Of a stretch of 64,000 nt of DNA, positions 52,102 to 60,229 are shown in pieces. Where the stretch lies: positions 1,313,520 to 1,377,519 of the forward strand of contig NZ_CP073748.1 of NCBI RefSeq assembly GCF_024398035.1. Reading direction: 5' to 3'. Position 1 is the stretch's first letter, and each line of letters opens with the position of its first letter. The stretch comes from Kordiimonas sp. SCSIO 12603 (GTDB lineage: Bacteria > Pseudomonadota > Alphaproteobacteria > Sphingomonadales > Kordiimonadaceae). The position numbers and the translations under genes are program-made. Below the pieces are notes generated by a model, which saw only the letters and a list, made by a program, of their open reading frames with translations, did not search any database and had not been told where the DNA came from.

Positions 52102-52218
52102 TTATTGTTCTGAGATTGAGAAATTCCAAGCGGTGCCGTTTTCACTGCCAGTTAAAACTACTTTCACCTTCTGGTCAAATATACCTTGCTTGAGGAGAGT
52201 AATCTCATTCGATGACAT
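52102..52218 (-). CDS. Possible 38-residue peptide overlapping the 52205 gene
   Basis: A frame opens at an ATG at 52218, inside the last codons of the secreted protein gene (in another frame), and stops at 52102. The product MSSNEITLLKQGIFDQKVKV continues VVLTGSENGTAWNFSISEQ, a soluble, protein-like composition. No Shine-Dalgarno sequence is visible, so it would need coupling with the upstream gene. It could be real, or a tail lost from the 52205 gene by frameshift. Confidence 0.3.
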   Translation of the reverse strand: MSSNEITLLKQGIFDQKVKVVLTGSENGTAWNFSISEQ

Positions 52219-53548
52219 TGATGATATAACTATGATTGTGCGTACCATTAAACTGACTTTCATAATTCCCCGGAGATATCTGCAATTTCAAGCCTGTACC
52301 ATTCCCTCTGTCTCTCAATAATCTTAGCTCGATAAGGTTTTCTCCAGATTGAAGATTTGCAGTCAGGGTCGTGGATCCTCCTGTAATGTTTTTAACATCA
52401 CCAATGTATTTCTCATTTACAAACAACTGGTAATCATCGTCTTGCGCTGAATTATGATCGACTACAGTAATTTTTACCTTCTTGGTGGCGACTGTGAATG
52501 TATCGGAGATTCTTAAATCGGAGTCTTTTAAGCTGCGTTTCTCGCATGTACCATATGTATGGTTCCAACCTGTAAAAGCAGAACTGTTGCATTTGTTTAT
52601 TTGGGCTTCCAGTTCCCTTTGGCGGCGTTCTTCCTCAAGGCGTCTGCGCTCTGCTTCCTCGCGGGCTTTGCGTTCTGCCTCTAGCCGGGCTTCCAGTTTC
52701 TTTTCTGCGTTTAAAAGCCTGCCAGCGATGCCGTCTGAGCTGCTATCTGGTGCTGCTGCTTTCTTTTCGCCGTTCAGGCGGGCAGCCAAATCTTTAAGTT
52801 TGTCTTCTTTTTTCTTTTTCTCTTCTTCGGCTTTTTGCTCTTTTTCTTTTTCGCGTTTAGCGTAGGCCGCATCAATAGCCGCAATTTCCCGTTCAGGAAT
52901 TTCTGCCTTCAGGGTGCTAATTTTATAGAGCGTAAGGGTTGTTGCGCAAACGAAGGTTTTTTTAACCACTTCCGGTGAATATGTCTCATCATTCAGCCAT
53001 GTGGCGAAATCAGCCCACGAACCGCTACCGGGGCTGAGGCTTGATTGCACTTCACCGTTCTTGCCAATAAGCAGATGTTTTGTGCTGTTCACAAACCGTG
53101 AGCCTCGGGCAAAGGTGTCGGTATCCTTAATTGTTGGGCCGCAATTTGGCTTCATGTCTTTCAGTTCAAAATCTATTTCAAACTCAAAGCTCAGAGGTTT
53201 CATGGCGTCAAAGCGGCGAAGAAGATCAGGGTATTTGGAGAGATCATCCCGAGTGGTGCCACTGGGTAGCTGAAAGTTCGTTCCCCTGTTCCACTTGAGC
53301 TTATAATAATTAACTGGTTCGCCAAGAAGCTCCCACCACTGTACTTCAAGGGTAATGCCCTGAATAAATTCAAAGCTCGCATTCCCAGAATGGTTTTTGA
53401 TGATCGCTTGAAAGCGTTCTTCTTCTTTTTCCACGGTGGTTTCGAACGGATACTGGGCTTGTGCCGGGAGAGCTGCAGAAAGCGCCAACGTCATAAGTGC
53501 TAAGCGGCGCAAGCCGGAATTCAAAATACCCACAGTTTTATCCCCCAT
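52205..53548 (-). CDS. Secreted coiled-coil protein with C-terminal strand-rich domain
   Basis: The 447-residue protein has a Sec signal (about 15-32, LSAALPAQAQ). The mature N-terminal region (about 33-215) has four cysteines among KPNCGPTIKD, FVCATT and later motifs. A charged coiled coil with Lys, Glu and Arg repeats occupies about 225-325. The last part (about 330-447) is strand-rich: VKITVVDHNSAQDDDYQLFV, then QSGENLIELRLL. It is divergent from a three-gene secreted operon at 53761. A GTG at 53533 has a better Shine-Dalgarno (GGGGGA) than the ATG, so the start is uncertain. Function is not known. Confidence 0.6.
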   Translation of the reverse strand: MGDKTVGILNSGLRRLALMTLALSAALPAQAQYPFETTVEKEEERFQAIIKNHSGNASFEFIQGITLEVQWWELLGEPVNYYKLKWNRGTNFQLPSGTTRDDLSKYPDLLRRFDAMKPLSFEFEIDFELKDMKPNCGPTIKDTDTFARGSRFVNSTKHLLIGKNGEVQSSLSPGSGSWADFATWLNDETYSPEVVKKTFVCATTLTLYKISTLKAEIPEREIAAIDAAYAKREKEKEQKAEEEKKKKEDKLKDLAARLNGEKKAAAPDSSSDGIAGRLLNAEKKLEARLEAERKAREEAERRRLEEERRQRELEAQINKCNSSAFTGWNHTYGTCEKRSLKDSDLRISDTFTVATKKVKITVVDHNSAQDDDYQLFVNEKYIGDVKNITGGSTTLTANLQSGENLIELRLLRDRGNGTGLKLQISPGNYESQFNGTHNHSYIINVIE

Positions 53549-53760
53549 AATTGAAGCCCGTTTTAAAACGTCACGAAGCTACCATTCTACTGCCCGCATA
53601 ATGTTGAATAATAAATTCATCTTCTGTTCAAGTTTTATTCCAATAATCGGCTAAACCATAGCCAAAATTAGAAAATATATTGCGCAGTAGCGGAAAATGA
53701 TGCGAATGTTTTTTTTGGGATAGGTGAGGTGGATAAAGCTATTAGACGGGGGATATATTT

Positions 53761-54537
53761 ATGCTGCTTCAACGGGCTAAAGCACATTTAAAAAACTATC
53801 AATTTTGCGCTCTGATTTTACTTTTCACTCTTGCACCACTGGGGGCTCAAGCACAATTGTCACCGGAAGTGGAATTTGACCTCACGGTTCGGGAACTGGA
53901 AACAGCGATTGAGCATAATAATTGGTCAGAAGCAAAGAAGCTTCTTTACCGGCTTGATAAGCTGGAAATTGAACTTCCGCCAGTGATGAATTTTTATAAA
54001 GCTAAAGCATGGCTAGAGGAAAAAAACGAGTTAAAGGCGCTTGGAGAATTAGAGATATTTCTGGGGAAGGTTGATAGTTCCCATACCAAATATACAGCAG
54101 CTCTCGATCTGTATTCTTATGGTAAACAGCTCTGGAAAATCGCACGGGGCCGCCATCGAGATCAATTGAAGTCATACAATGGTCAGTTTGACCAGGTAAA
54201 AAAGGATTTAGAATTAGCAATTCGGACACGCTATATTTTAATGAATAAGAATTTCCCTATGGATAGGTTTGGCGGAACGAGCTTGCAGGAAATGGAAACC
54301 GCTGATTTAAGCCGTATCATTGGTATACTTCAGAACCAATTGAGAAATGGCTCAAACAGCAGGGTGCGAAACGATGCAAGGGTTGGCCTTAGCGAAATTC
54401 AAAACGAATATTTGCCCGAATTGCGGCGGGACAACAAAAAAATTCAAAAGCTGGAGGCGAAAAAGAAAGAATTACTGGCAAATATGAGGGCCAAACTGAA
54501 GCTGCTCAGAAATGAGTATGACGAAGGGAAGTACTGA
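53761..54537 (+). CDS. Secreted TPR-like protein, paralog A of 3
   Basis: The 258-residue protein has a signal peptide (about 1-31, LGAQAQ). The mature start LSPEVEFDLTVRELETAIEH is followed by NNWSEAKKLLYRLDKLEIEL and PPVMNFYKAKAWLEEKNELK, which is a TPR-like helical repeat domain. The middle is basic. The third block FGGTSLQEMETADLSRIIGI is shared with paralog C. The end LRNEYDEGKY matches LENEYKEGRF of C. Its stop and the next start share the base A at 54537, so the genes are translationally coupled. Proteins with this repeat start are known fused to other exported domains. Confidence 0.6.
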   Translation: MLLQRAKAHLKNYQFCALILLFTLAPLGAQAQLSPEVEFDLTVRELETAIEHNNWSEAKKLLYRLDKLEIELPPVMNFYKAKAWLEEKNELKALGELEIFLGKVDSSHTKYTAALDLYSYGKQLWKIARGRHRDQLKSYNGQFDQVKKDLELAIRTRYILMNKNFPMDRFGGTSLQEMETADLSRIIGILQNQLRNGSNSRVRNDARVGLSEIQNEYLPELRRDNKKIQKLEAKKKELLANMRAKLKLLRNEYDEGKY

Positions 54538-55391
54538 TGTTTGGGTACGCACAGTTATTTGGCAACAAAGCCACTATTTTCCTGTGTAGTTTTATTATCG
54601 CTGTGAGTGTTTTTGCTCCTTCTTCGGCGCACGCGCAACTGCCGCCAAAAGTGCAGTTTGATCTTGCCCTCAGGCAGCTTGAACAAGCAATTGAGAATAA
54701 TCAGTGGAGTGAAACTCTTCAGGTAATAAAAAAGCTTGAAGACCAAGGCTTAGAACTTCCTGCCATCATGCATTATTACAAAGGCCGCGCTTATGTAGAA
54801 ACCGGAAAAGGGTTGCTGGCTACCAAAGCGCTGGAAGCCTATTTGGGGACGGCGTCAGATACAGATGCAAAATACACGGAAGCGCTTGATTTATATACAC
54901 GTGCAACCAAGCGTAAAGAGCAGCAAAAAAGCTGGCTGGAAGCTGATATTAAAAAACTGAAATCAGCTATTCATAACGCAGAAAGTCGTTCTCGCACACA
55001 TTGGGATGCTTTCCGTTATATTGCTAGTAACTGGCCGCTACTTTATGAATTAAGTCAGGTACGTATCAGTGAAGCAGATATTGAATATGGTTTGGAAAGT
55101 GAGTGCGAAGCAGCATGGAAGGCATCCGTTGCGGAAGCTGAACGTAAATTACAAAATGGTGACTATCCAAAGCGCCAGAGGAAACACTGTAAAAAACGCT
55201 CCAACTTATGCAATTTGGTTGATGAGATGAATGACTATAAAACCCGGGGACCAAAGGTTTGTCGCAGCATGCATAGGGATTGGGTTTCAACGCGATATAA
55301 ATATAACGAGCAGCGCAATATTGTTCTTACAAAAACAGCTGAGCTAGAGAAAAAGCAAGCTGAACTGGCGGCATATAATCCCGCGCAGTAA
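54537..55391 (+). CDS. Secreted TPR-like protein, paralog B of 3
   Basis: The 284-residue protein has a signal peptide (about 1-33, SSAHAQ). The mature start LPPKVQFDLALRQLEQAIEN, then NQWSETLQVIKKLEDQGLEL and PAIMHYYKGRAYVETGKGLL match the helical repeat of the two neighbours. The C-terminal half has diverged and carries cysteines (RKHCKKRSNLCNLVDEMND, GPKVCRSMH) like those in paralog C. A coupled start follows paralog A. The end is a Lys/Glu coiled coil. Confidence 0.6.
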   Translation: MFGYAQLFGNKATIFLCSFIIAVSVFAPSSAHAQLPPKVQFDLALRQLEQAIENNQWSETLQVIKKLEDQGLELPAIMHYYKGRAYVETGKGLLATKALEAYLGTASDTDAKYTEALDLYTRATKRKEQQKSWLEADIKKLKSAIHNAESRSRTHWDAFRYIASNWPLLYELSQVRISEADIEYGLESECEAAWKASVAEAERKLQNGDYPKRQRKHCKKRSNLCNLVDEMNDYKTRGPKVCRSMHRDWVSTRYKYNEQRNIVLTKTAELEKKQAELAAYNPAQ

Positions 55392-55411
55392 CGGGAAATG
55401 GGGGAGTGAAG

Positions 55412-56260
55412 ATGGTTTCTTTTAAAGGGATGAAAACGTTTGCGGTATCTGTGGTTTTGCTGCTGGGTTTTATATGGGTCCCCGCAGTGAAGGCCAGTGC
55501 AACCTTGCCGCCAGAGGTGGAATTGGATTTAGCCTTAAGGAAGCTGGAAACCTCAATCGAGACAGGGGAGTGGTCTCAAGTGCAAAAAACTATTCTCCGC
55601 CTTGAGGGAATGGATATAAAGCTCCCGCCGGTTATTGAGTTTTATAAAGCGAAAGCAGAGATTAAAGCTGGAACAGGCTATGCGGCTCTTGAAGCGCTTG
55701 AACGGTATTTTGCGCAGGTAGATAACACTCACGGCAAATATCAGGAAGCGCTTGATCAATATAATACGGCCAAAGCTATTTGGGAAAAAACAAGGGCGGA
55801 ATTTGAAAGCGGAGTGAAGGCAGTAAGGCAACAGCTTCAGCGCGTTGAATTGAAGTTAGAAAATGTTACTGATGAGCGTTATATATTTCTCAACAAACAT
55901 TACCCGTTTGATACAATTGGCGGCACCACATGGGAAGAAATGGAAACGGGAAATTTAAACCGCTGTATCCGTATTATGAATGAGAGATATCACGAAGCCA
56001 ATACCAAGCTGGAAGCAAAGCAATACCCGAAAAGCGAGAAGAAGGCCTGTAAAAAAGGATGGGAAAGTGGGTGCACTTTATTGAGGCAAAAGAACTTTGC
56101 TGTTTATGGGCATCAACTTTGTACAGGTGAATATAAATCCTATTTAACTAAGTATAACCGAGAGATCAAAGAACTGCGGGCTAAAAAGGCAAAGCAGGAA
56201 GAGGCCATTCAAGGGGCTGTCGATTTGCTAGAGAACGAATATAAAGAAGGCCGGTTTTGA
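55412..56260 (+). CDS. Secreted TPR-like protein, paralog C of 3
   Basis: The product is about 282 residues from the ATG at 55412, which has GGAG five bases upstream (a GTG at 55406 is also possible). A signal peptide is present (about 1-28, AVKASA). The mature start LPPEVELDLALRKLETSIET is followed by GEWSQVQKTILRLEGMDIKL. The block IGGTTWEEMETGNLNRCIRI is shared with paralog A, while Cys pairs KKACKKGWESGCTLLRQ and GHQLCTGE are like B. It thus joins features of both. The end is a coiled coil followed by LLENEYKEGRF. A terminator follows. Confidence 0.6.
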   Translation: MVSFKGMKTFAVSVVLLLGFIWVPAVKASATLPPEVELDLALRKLETSIETGEWSQVQKTILRLEGMDIKLPPVIEFYKAKAEIKAGTGYAALEALERYFAQVDNTHGKYQEALDQYNTAKAIWEKTRAEFESGVKAVRQQLQRVELKLENVTDERYIFLNKHYPFDTIGGTTWEEMETGNLNRCIRIMNERYHEANTKLEAKQYPKSEKKACKKGWESGCTLLRQKNFAVYGHQLCTGEYKSYLTKYNREIKELRAKKAKQEEAIQGAVDLLENEYKEGRF

Positions 56261-56290
56261 TTGAGACGATTGGATAATCTGGTGTGTGTG

Positions 56291-56325
56291 AAGGGAAAGA
56301 TGGTGATCTTTCCCTTTGTGTTTTA
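56291..56325 (+). terminator. Terminator of the three-paralog operon
   Basis: AAGGGAAAGAT and ATCTTTCCCTT pair perfectly around GGTG, followed by TGTGTTTT. It lies just before the stop of the convergent hydrolase gene. Confidence 0.65.
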
Positions 56326-56331
56326 TGGGGC

Positions 56332-57777
56332 TTAGCGTGCCTTTGACATATCAGGCAAATCAACCACAATCGTGGTATCTGTTACCGGTTTGTCTTCCAT
56401 AAACAGGTTGATGGTTTCTTGCACTTTTGGGGACAGCATAAAGAGATTATGCCCCGCATTCACCACCGTTACTGCTGTGCGATTTTTCATCTCTTCTGTA
56501 GCTTCAAGCTGGCTTTCAATATAGGTGCGACCATCAAGGGTACCTGAAAGCAGAAGAAGAGGGATATCACTCGCTGGTTTCGCGCGGAAACCATCGCCAA
56601 GATCCAGCTCCGGTGCCAAGCCATCCAGGTGATAACTGAAATTCAGATAATCCTTTAGAAGTGATGTTTGTGCTTCTTCCGCAATAGCTGCTTTACGGTC
56701 CGCCGTCATGCCGGATGCGATATCCATAAGCGATGACATCACATCATAGGTTACTGGATCTTCAGGGGTTATAAAGCGGGCCATCAAGCTTGCAATCGGT
56801 TCGGTAACACCATTATCCAGCGCATTATACATAGCAAGCAGTGCGCGGGTACGAATGGGGTCTGAAACCATGCCTGAAGCCAAATGCTGCATATCTCTGC
56901 GGTGGAACATATAGTCTTTCGTGCTGCCGTCCCGCTGTGGAAGTTTTAGAAGCACTGGTTCCTTATCCAGTTTCGCATGTACGCGGGCGATCATGCTTTT
57001 GATATCGCCGTACATGGTTTTGGCTGCTGGCTGGGTGTTCACAGCTTCCTGAACACGGTCAAAATAATCATCTGTCCGGGCTGGCATTTTTACCGTTTGG
57101 TTCATGCCTTCAGCGCTCGCGATAATCACACGGTCAATATGTTCATCAAATTCCTTGATAGTAGCCATAGCCAGATGGCTGCCGTAGGAAATACCCCACA
57201 ACACCATTTTATCTGCGCCAAAGTGTTTTCTGAGATCATTCAGATCGCGGGCATTTTCAGTGGTGGTGTAACCTTCAACATCAATGCCTTCGGCCTTCCA
57301 GCGGGCAAGGCATTCCATAAAGCCGCGGCGATAATAGCCGAGATATTCCTCGTCGCTTATTTTCTCTGCGGCAGGCACTATCTGGTTTGAGCGGCACTGA
57401 TCATAAATTCTGGAGGCACCTGTACCGCGCTGATCAACGGCGATAACATCACCATATTCCCTAAGCGCCATAAACATGGCTGTGCGGCGGTTCTTTGCAG
57501 TTTGAATGCCTGAGCCGCCGGGGCCTCCAGAAAGATAGAAAATAGGCGGGCCTTTTTTCTCACCCGTTGCCGGGAAGCGCACATAGCGCACCGGGATCAT
57601 TTTACTGTTTTTGTTAGCCCTGTTTTCAGGAACCTTTATTTCACCTTCGAAGGCTGCGTAACTTTCGCCGCCACGGGTTTCGAAGGTGATTGCTTTTTCA
57701 CTGTCATACTGTGCCAACGCGGTGCTTGTGAGGAGCATGGTGGATAGGCTTAGTATCATTGATTTATATGGGCGCAT
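56332..57777 (-). CDS. Exported alpha/beta hydrolase, prolyl aminopeptidase/TAP type
   Basis: The 481-residue protein has a Sec signal (about 1-22, STALAQ). It has the oxyanion motif YLSGGPGGSG, then AVDQRGTGASR, the nucleophile W-G-I-S-Y-G-S (about 200), Asp in SGTLDGRTY, and His in NAGHNLFM. This is the S33 prolyl aminopeptidase or tripeptidyl aminopeptidase-like layout, acting in the periplasm. The cap domain is long (about 215-380). It is divergent from the LytTR gene, and a pair of direct repeats lies 68-95 bases before its start. Confidence 0.85.
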   Translation of the reverse strand: MRPYKSMILSLSTMLLTSTALAQYDSEKAITFETRGGESYAAFEGEIKVPENRANKNSKMIPVRYVRFPATGEKKGPPIFYLSGGPGGSGIQTAKNRRTAMFMALREYGDVIAVDQRGTGASRIYDQCRSNQIVPAAEKISDEEYLGYYRRGFMECLARWKAEGIDVEGYTTTENARDLNDLRKHFGADKMVLWGISYGSHLAMATIKEFDEHIDRVIIASAEGMNQTVKMPARTDDYFDRVQEAVNTQPAAKTMYGDIKSMIARVHAKLDKEPVLLKLPQRDGSTKDYMFHRRDMQHLASGMVSDPIRTRALLAMYNALDNGVTEPIASLMARFITPEDPVTYDVMSSLMDIASGMTADRKAAIAEEAQTSLLKDYLNFSYHLDGLAPELDLGDGFRAKPASDIPLLLLSGTLDGRTYIESQLEATEEMKNRTAVTVVNAGHNLFMLSPKVQETINLFMEDKPVTDTTIVVDLPDMSKAR

Positions 57778-57844
57778 GGTTTTCCTCGATAGTTGTCGTG
57801 TCTCTATAGAGATTGCGTAATATGCTTGTTATTTCACGCTGTTA

Positions 57845-57872
57845 TCTGCGAGCGGTTGGGTATCTTCTGCGA
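57845..57872. promoter_or_regulatory. LytTR-type direct repeats, site A
   Basis: Two copies of TCTGCGA, at 57845-57851 and 57866-57872, are in the same orientation and 21 bases apart. The first is in ATCTGCGAGCGGTTGGG, which differs by only two bases from the site near 61489. The site lies in the gap between the hydrolase and the LytTR gene. LytTR regulators such as AgrA bind two nine-base direct repeats at this distance. Confidence 0.65.
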
Positions 57873-57915
57873 ATGGTAATGGTTTTTCAGGGGGCTTGGT
57901 GTTAGCGTATTTCTT

Positions 57916-59409
57916 ATGAATATTCGCGTATTTACATATATTATTCTGTTGCTTGCTTGTGCGTGTGGGCCCCTGAAGGCGCAGCCCTTTTACAGTATCG
58001 ACAGATCATCGGTTATTGTTTGCCAGACCGCCGAACGGCCAGATTTCAGTAGCTCTGACTGTGAACGGATAGATGTGTGGGATGTTGACCCGCAAGGTAC
58101 GCATTTCTGGATGCAGGCCGATATTGATATACCGCTTTCTCTTTTGTCATCAGACAAGCCATTGGGGTTTTATTTTGCAGGCAAGGCCAGCGCTGTTTTT
58201 TATATGAATGGCGCCCGCGTGGGTGCAAGCGGTAAGCCCGGTTATTCACTTCGGGAAGAAGAAGCAGGCCCAATGGATACGGTTTTTTATCTGCCGCGCA
58301 GTATCTTGAGAGAAGGCAAAAATACACTGGTGATAGAGATGTCTGGCTATCACGGTTATATCAAGCTGGTACAGCCAATTCACCGTATCGGGGTGGCGGA
58401 ATATGTGCAGCCAACGGATATTATTCTCCGTAGTTATTCGGGATCTATTATCCCGTTTGGCGTGTTGGTGATTGGTGTATTTTATTTTGGCCTTTTGGCG
58501 CTGCGCTCTGAAACACCAAAAACCCAGATATGGGTACCTTTGATGGCATTTTTCGCACTTGGGCAGCTTTCCAGCGAGATCAGCAGGGGGCTTTTTCCAT
58601 ACAGTTGGCCGTTTCATGATATTCGCCTGATGGCTATCCTGTTTTTTGGAATTGCGGCTTCCGCCAGCCTTCTTATGCATGTTGTTCAGCGGTTCTTGGT
58701 TAAGTGGCAAACTCGGTCAATGCTGGTTTATTTGCTGGGGCTTTGTATTCCCGCGTTTGTTGTTCCGGGGTTTGATGCAAAATCTGTTGCTGTGTTCCTG
58801 ACGGCGGCCATCATCGGTGCGGTAGTGAGCTTCAGCGCATACAGGCGAGGTGATCAAGCCGGGCTGAAATATGGTGTGGCCTTCCTGATTTTTACTATCA
58901 GCGTGCATTTGGTGCCGTCAGGCTTTCTTGATCGTTACTACTATTATTTTGTTGCGGCTCTTCTCATATTTTTGTTTGCACAGCAGATTAAACAGCTTGA
59001 GGCCGAACGTGCGCAGCAGGCTGAAGATCAAGCCCGTGCTGACCGCTTGCAGCAAATGCTGGATGAAGCAAACGAACGGGTTAATCCGCGCCGAATAAAG
59101 GTATCTCATGAAGGTAAAGTGGAACTGGTAAGTGCTAGTGATATTGCTTACTGCAAGGGGGCTCGGGACTATGTAGAGCTTAAGTGCAATAACGGGAAAA
59201 CCATTCTTTGCAGCCACACTCTTGCTGAACTTGAAAATGAATTATCTGGTAGCTTCCTGAAGGTACACCGGTCTTATTTGGTGAATGGGGATTATGCGGA
59301 GACTCTTGAACGAGAAGCAAACGGGGCAGGGAAGCTGCTTTTGAAAACCGGGGAATATATACCCGTCAGCAGGCGCATTATGCCGAAGGTGAGGAAAGCC
59401 TTGGCATAA
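57916..59409 (+). CDS. Membrane-bound LytTR transcriptional regulator with 7-helix sensor
   Basis: The 497-residue protein has a signal-like N-terminus and an external strand-rich domain (about 25-170, jelly-roll-like, with KPLGFYFAGKASAVFYMNGA). About seven membrane helices follow (about 175-360). A coiled coil (about 360-385, EAERAQQAEDQARADRLQQM) and a C-terminal LytTR DNA-binding domain (about 395-497) complete it: VELVSASDIAYCKGARDYVE, then FLKVHRSYLVNG and YIPVSRRIMPKVRKA. This is a one-component receptor that reaches the chromosome from the membrane, related in plan to 7TMR-DISM proteins. The direct repeats in front of it and near 61.5 kb are its likely targets. Confidence 0.88.
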   Translation: MNIRVFTYIILLLACACGPLKAQPFYSIDRSSVIVCQTAERPDFSSSDCERIDVWDVDPQGTHFWMQADIDIPLSLLSSDKPLGFYFAGKASAVFYMNGARVGASGKPGYSLREEEAGPMDTVFYLPRSILREGKNTLVIEMSGYHGYIKLVQPIHRIGVAEYVQPTDIILRSYSGSIIPFGVLVIGVFYFGLLALRSETPKTQIWVPLMAFFALGQLSSEISRGLFPYSWPFHDIRLMAILFFGIAASASLLMHVVQRFLVKWQTRSMLVYLLGLCIPAFVVPGFDAKSVAVFLTAAIIGAVVSFSAYRRGDQAGLKYGVAFLIFTISVHLVPSGFLDRYYYYFVAALLIFLFAQQIKQLEAERAQQAEDQARADRLQQMLDEANERVNPRRIKVSHEGKVELVSASDIAYCKGARDYVELKCNNGKTILCSHTLAELENELSGSFLKVHRSYLVNGDYAETLEREANGAGKLLLKTGEYIPVSRRIMPKVRKALA

Positions 59410-59412
59410 TGC

Positions 59413-60018
59413 TTATGGGCGCTGGTCGGGCGGGAAAATCAGGTCAGAGTCCGCTGGTGGTTCTGAGGCGATAGTGCGGTTCCTGAATACAGGACGTCTT
59501 TCAGCGGAGGTTAGCTGGGTAGGCGGTTCAAGTAGATCTCCAACAATATCAGCGAACAGGAATTCTTCATCCTTGAAGGATGGTCGTACCATAAAGCTTA
59601 CGAGCGACTTGGTAGGTGCATTCCTAACCTTATTTCCATCCTTGTCTTTTGCCCCTACGAGAGAGGAAGTGATCAGATATTTATGGCTGTCTTCGCCTTC
59701 CCAGGATTTATCCAGTGAAACAGTTACCGTTTTCATTTCCCGCGGCAAAATAAGCAGCAAACGCTTATTCATTTTAATCGCAACAGGTTCGCGTGGGCTG
59801 TTTATTTTGCGTTGGGTTAGCTCCCTGATCCTGAGTTTAACAACAATAGGCGATGTGTGATTATTGCGGATATCAAAGGTGTAGCTTTTCTCTCCGTTCA
59901 TCACTTTGGGTTCAAGGGGGGAAGAAACAGAATAATCGGCCTTCACGCCCGCAAGCACTGGCATTGCGAGGAGAGCCAGTGAAGCGGTTAATAACGTGAA
60001 GGCCTTGCGAGGGATCAT
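59413..60018 (-). CDS. Periplasmic PapD-like chaperone/Ig-fold protein
   Basis: The product from the ATG at 60018 (GGAG seven bases upstream) is about 201 residues. A Sec signal (about 1-22, MPVLAG) is followed by a strand-rich domain: YTFDIRNNHTSPIVVKLRIR, then KMNKRLLLILPREMKTVTVS. It resembles the N-terminal domain of usher-type chaperones, with the pattern N-x-x-x-x-P-x-x-V and a basic strand before P-R-E. No pilus or usher gene is in the window. The C-terminus is Pro/Arg-rich. The call is by fold only. Confidence 0.5.
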   Translation of the reverse strand: MIPRKAFTLLTASLALLAMPVLAGVKADYSVSSPLEPKVMNGEKSYTFDIRNNHTSPIVVKLRIRELTQRKINSPREPVAIKMNKRLLLILPREMKTVTVSLDKSWEGEDSHKYLITSSLVGAKDKDGNKVRNAPTKSLVSFMVRPSFKDEEFLFADIVGDLLEPPTQLTSAERRPVFRNRTIASEPPADSDLIFPPDQRP

Positions 60019-60229
60019 TGTAATTCTCCAAAATCTCATGGAGAAGACATTGCACAAGGCTTGCCAAAGTTAATTTTTGTTAACCATATGATTTATAAGG
60101 ATAAAAAAATACAGGTAGAAAAACACTCTTAGCGAAACGCTAAAATGTTGTTTTATTTTGCAAAAATAGATCGTTGCTTTATGCGATTCAGGTGCCCTAA
60201 CGAGGGTAGGTTAAGGCACCGTGCCAAGT

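Noticed and set aside
53559..53570. CGTTTTAAAACG palindrome before the secreted protein gene
   Set aside because: It is a perfect palindrome, but AT-rich short palindromes are common in these gaps and no second copy or regulator supports it.
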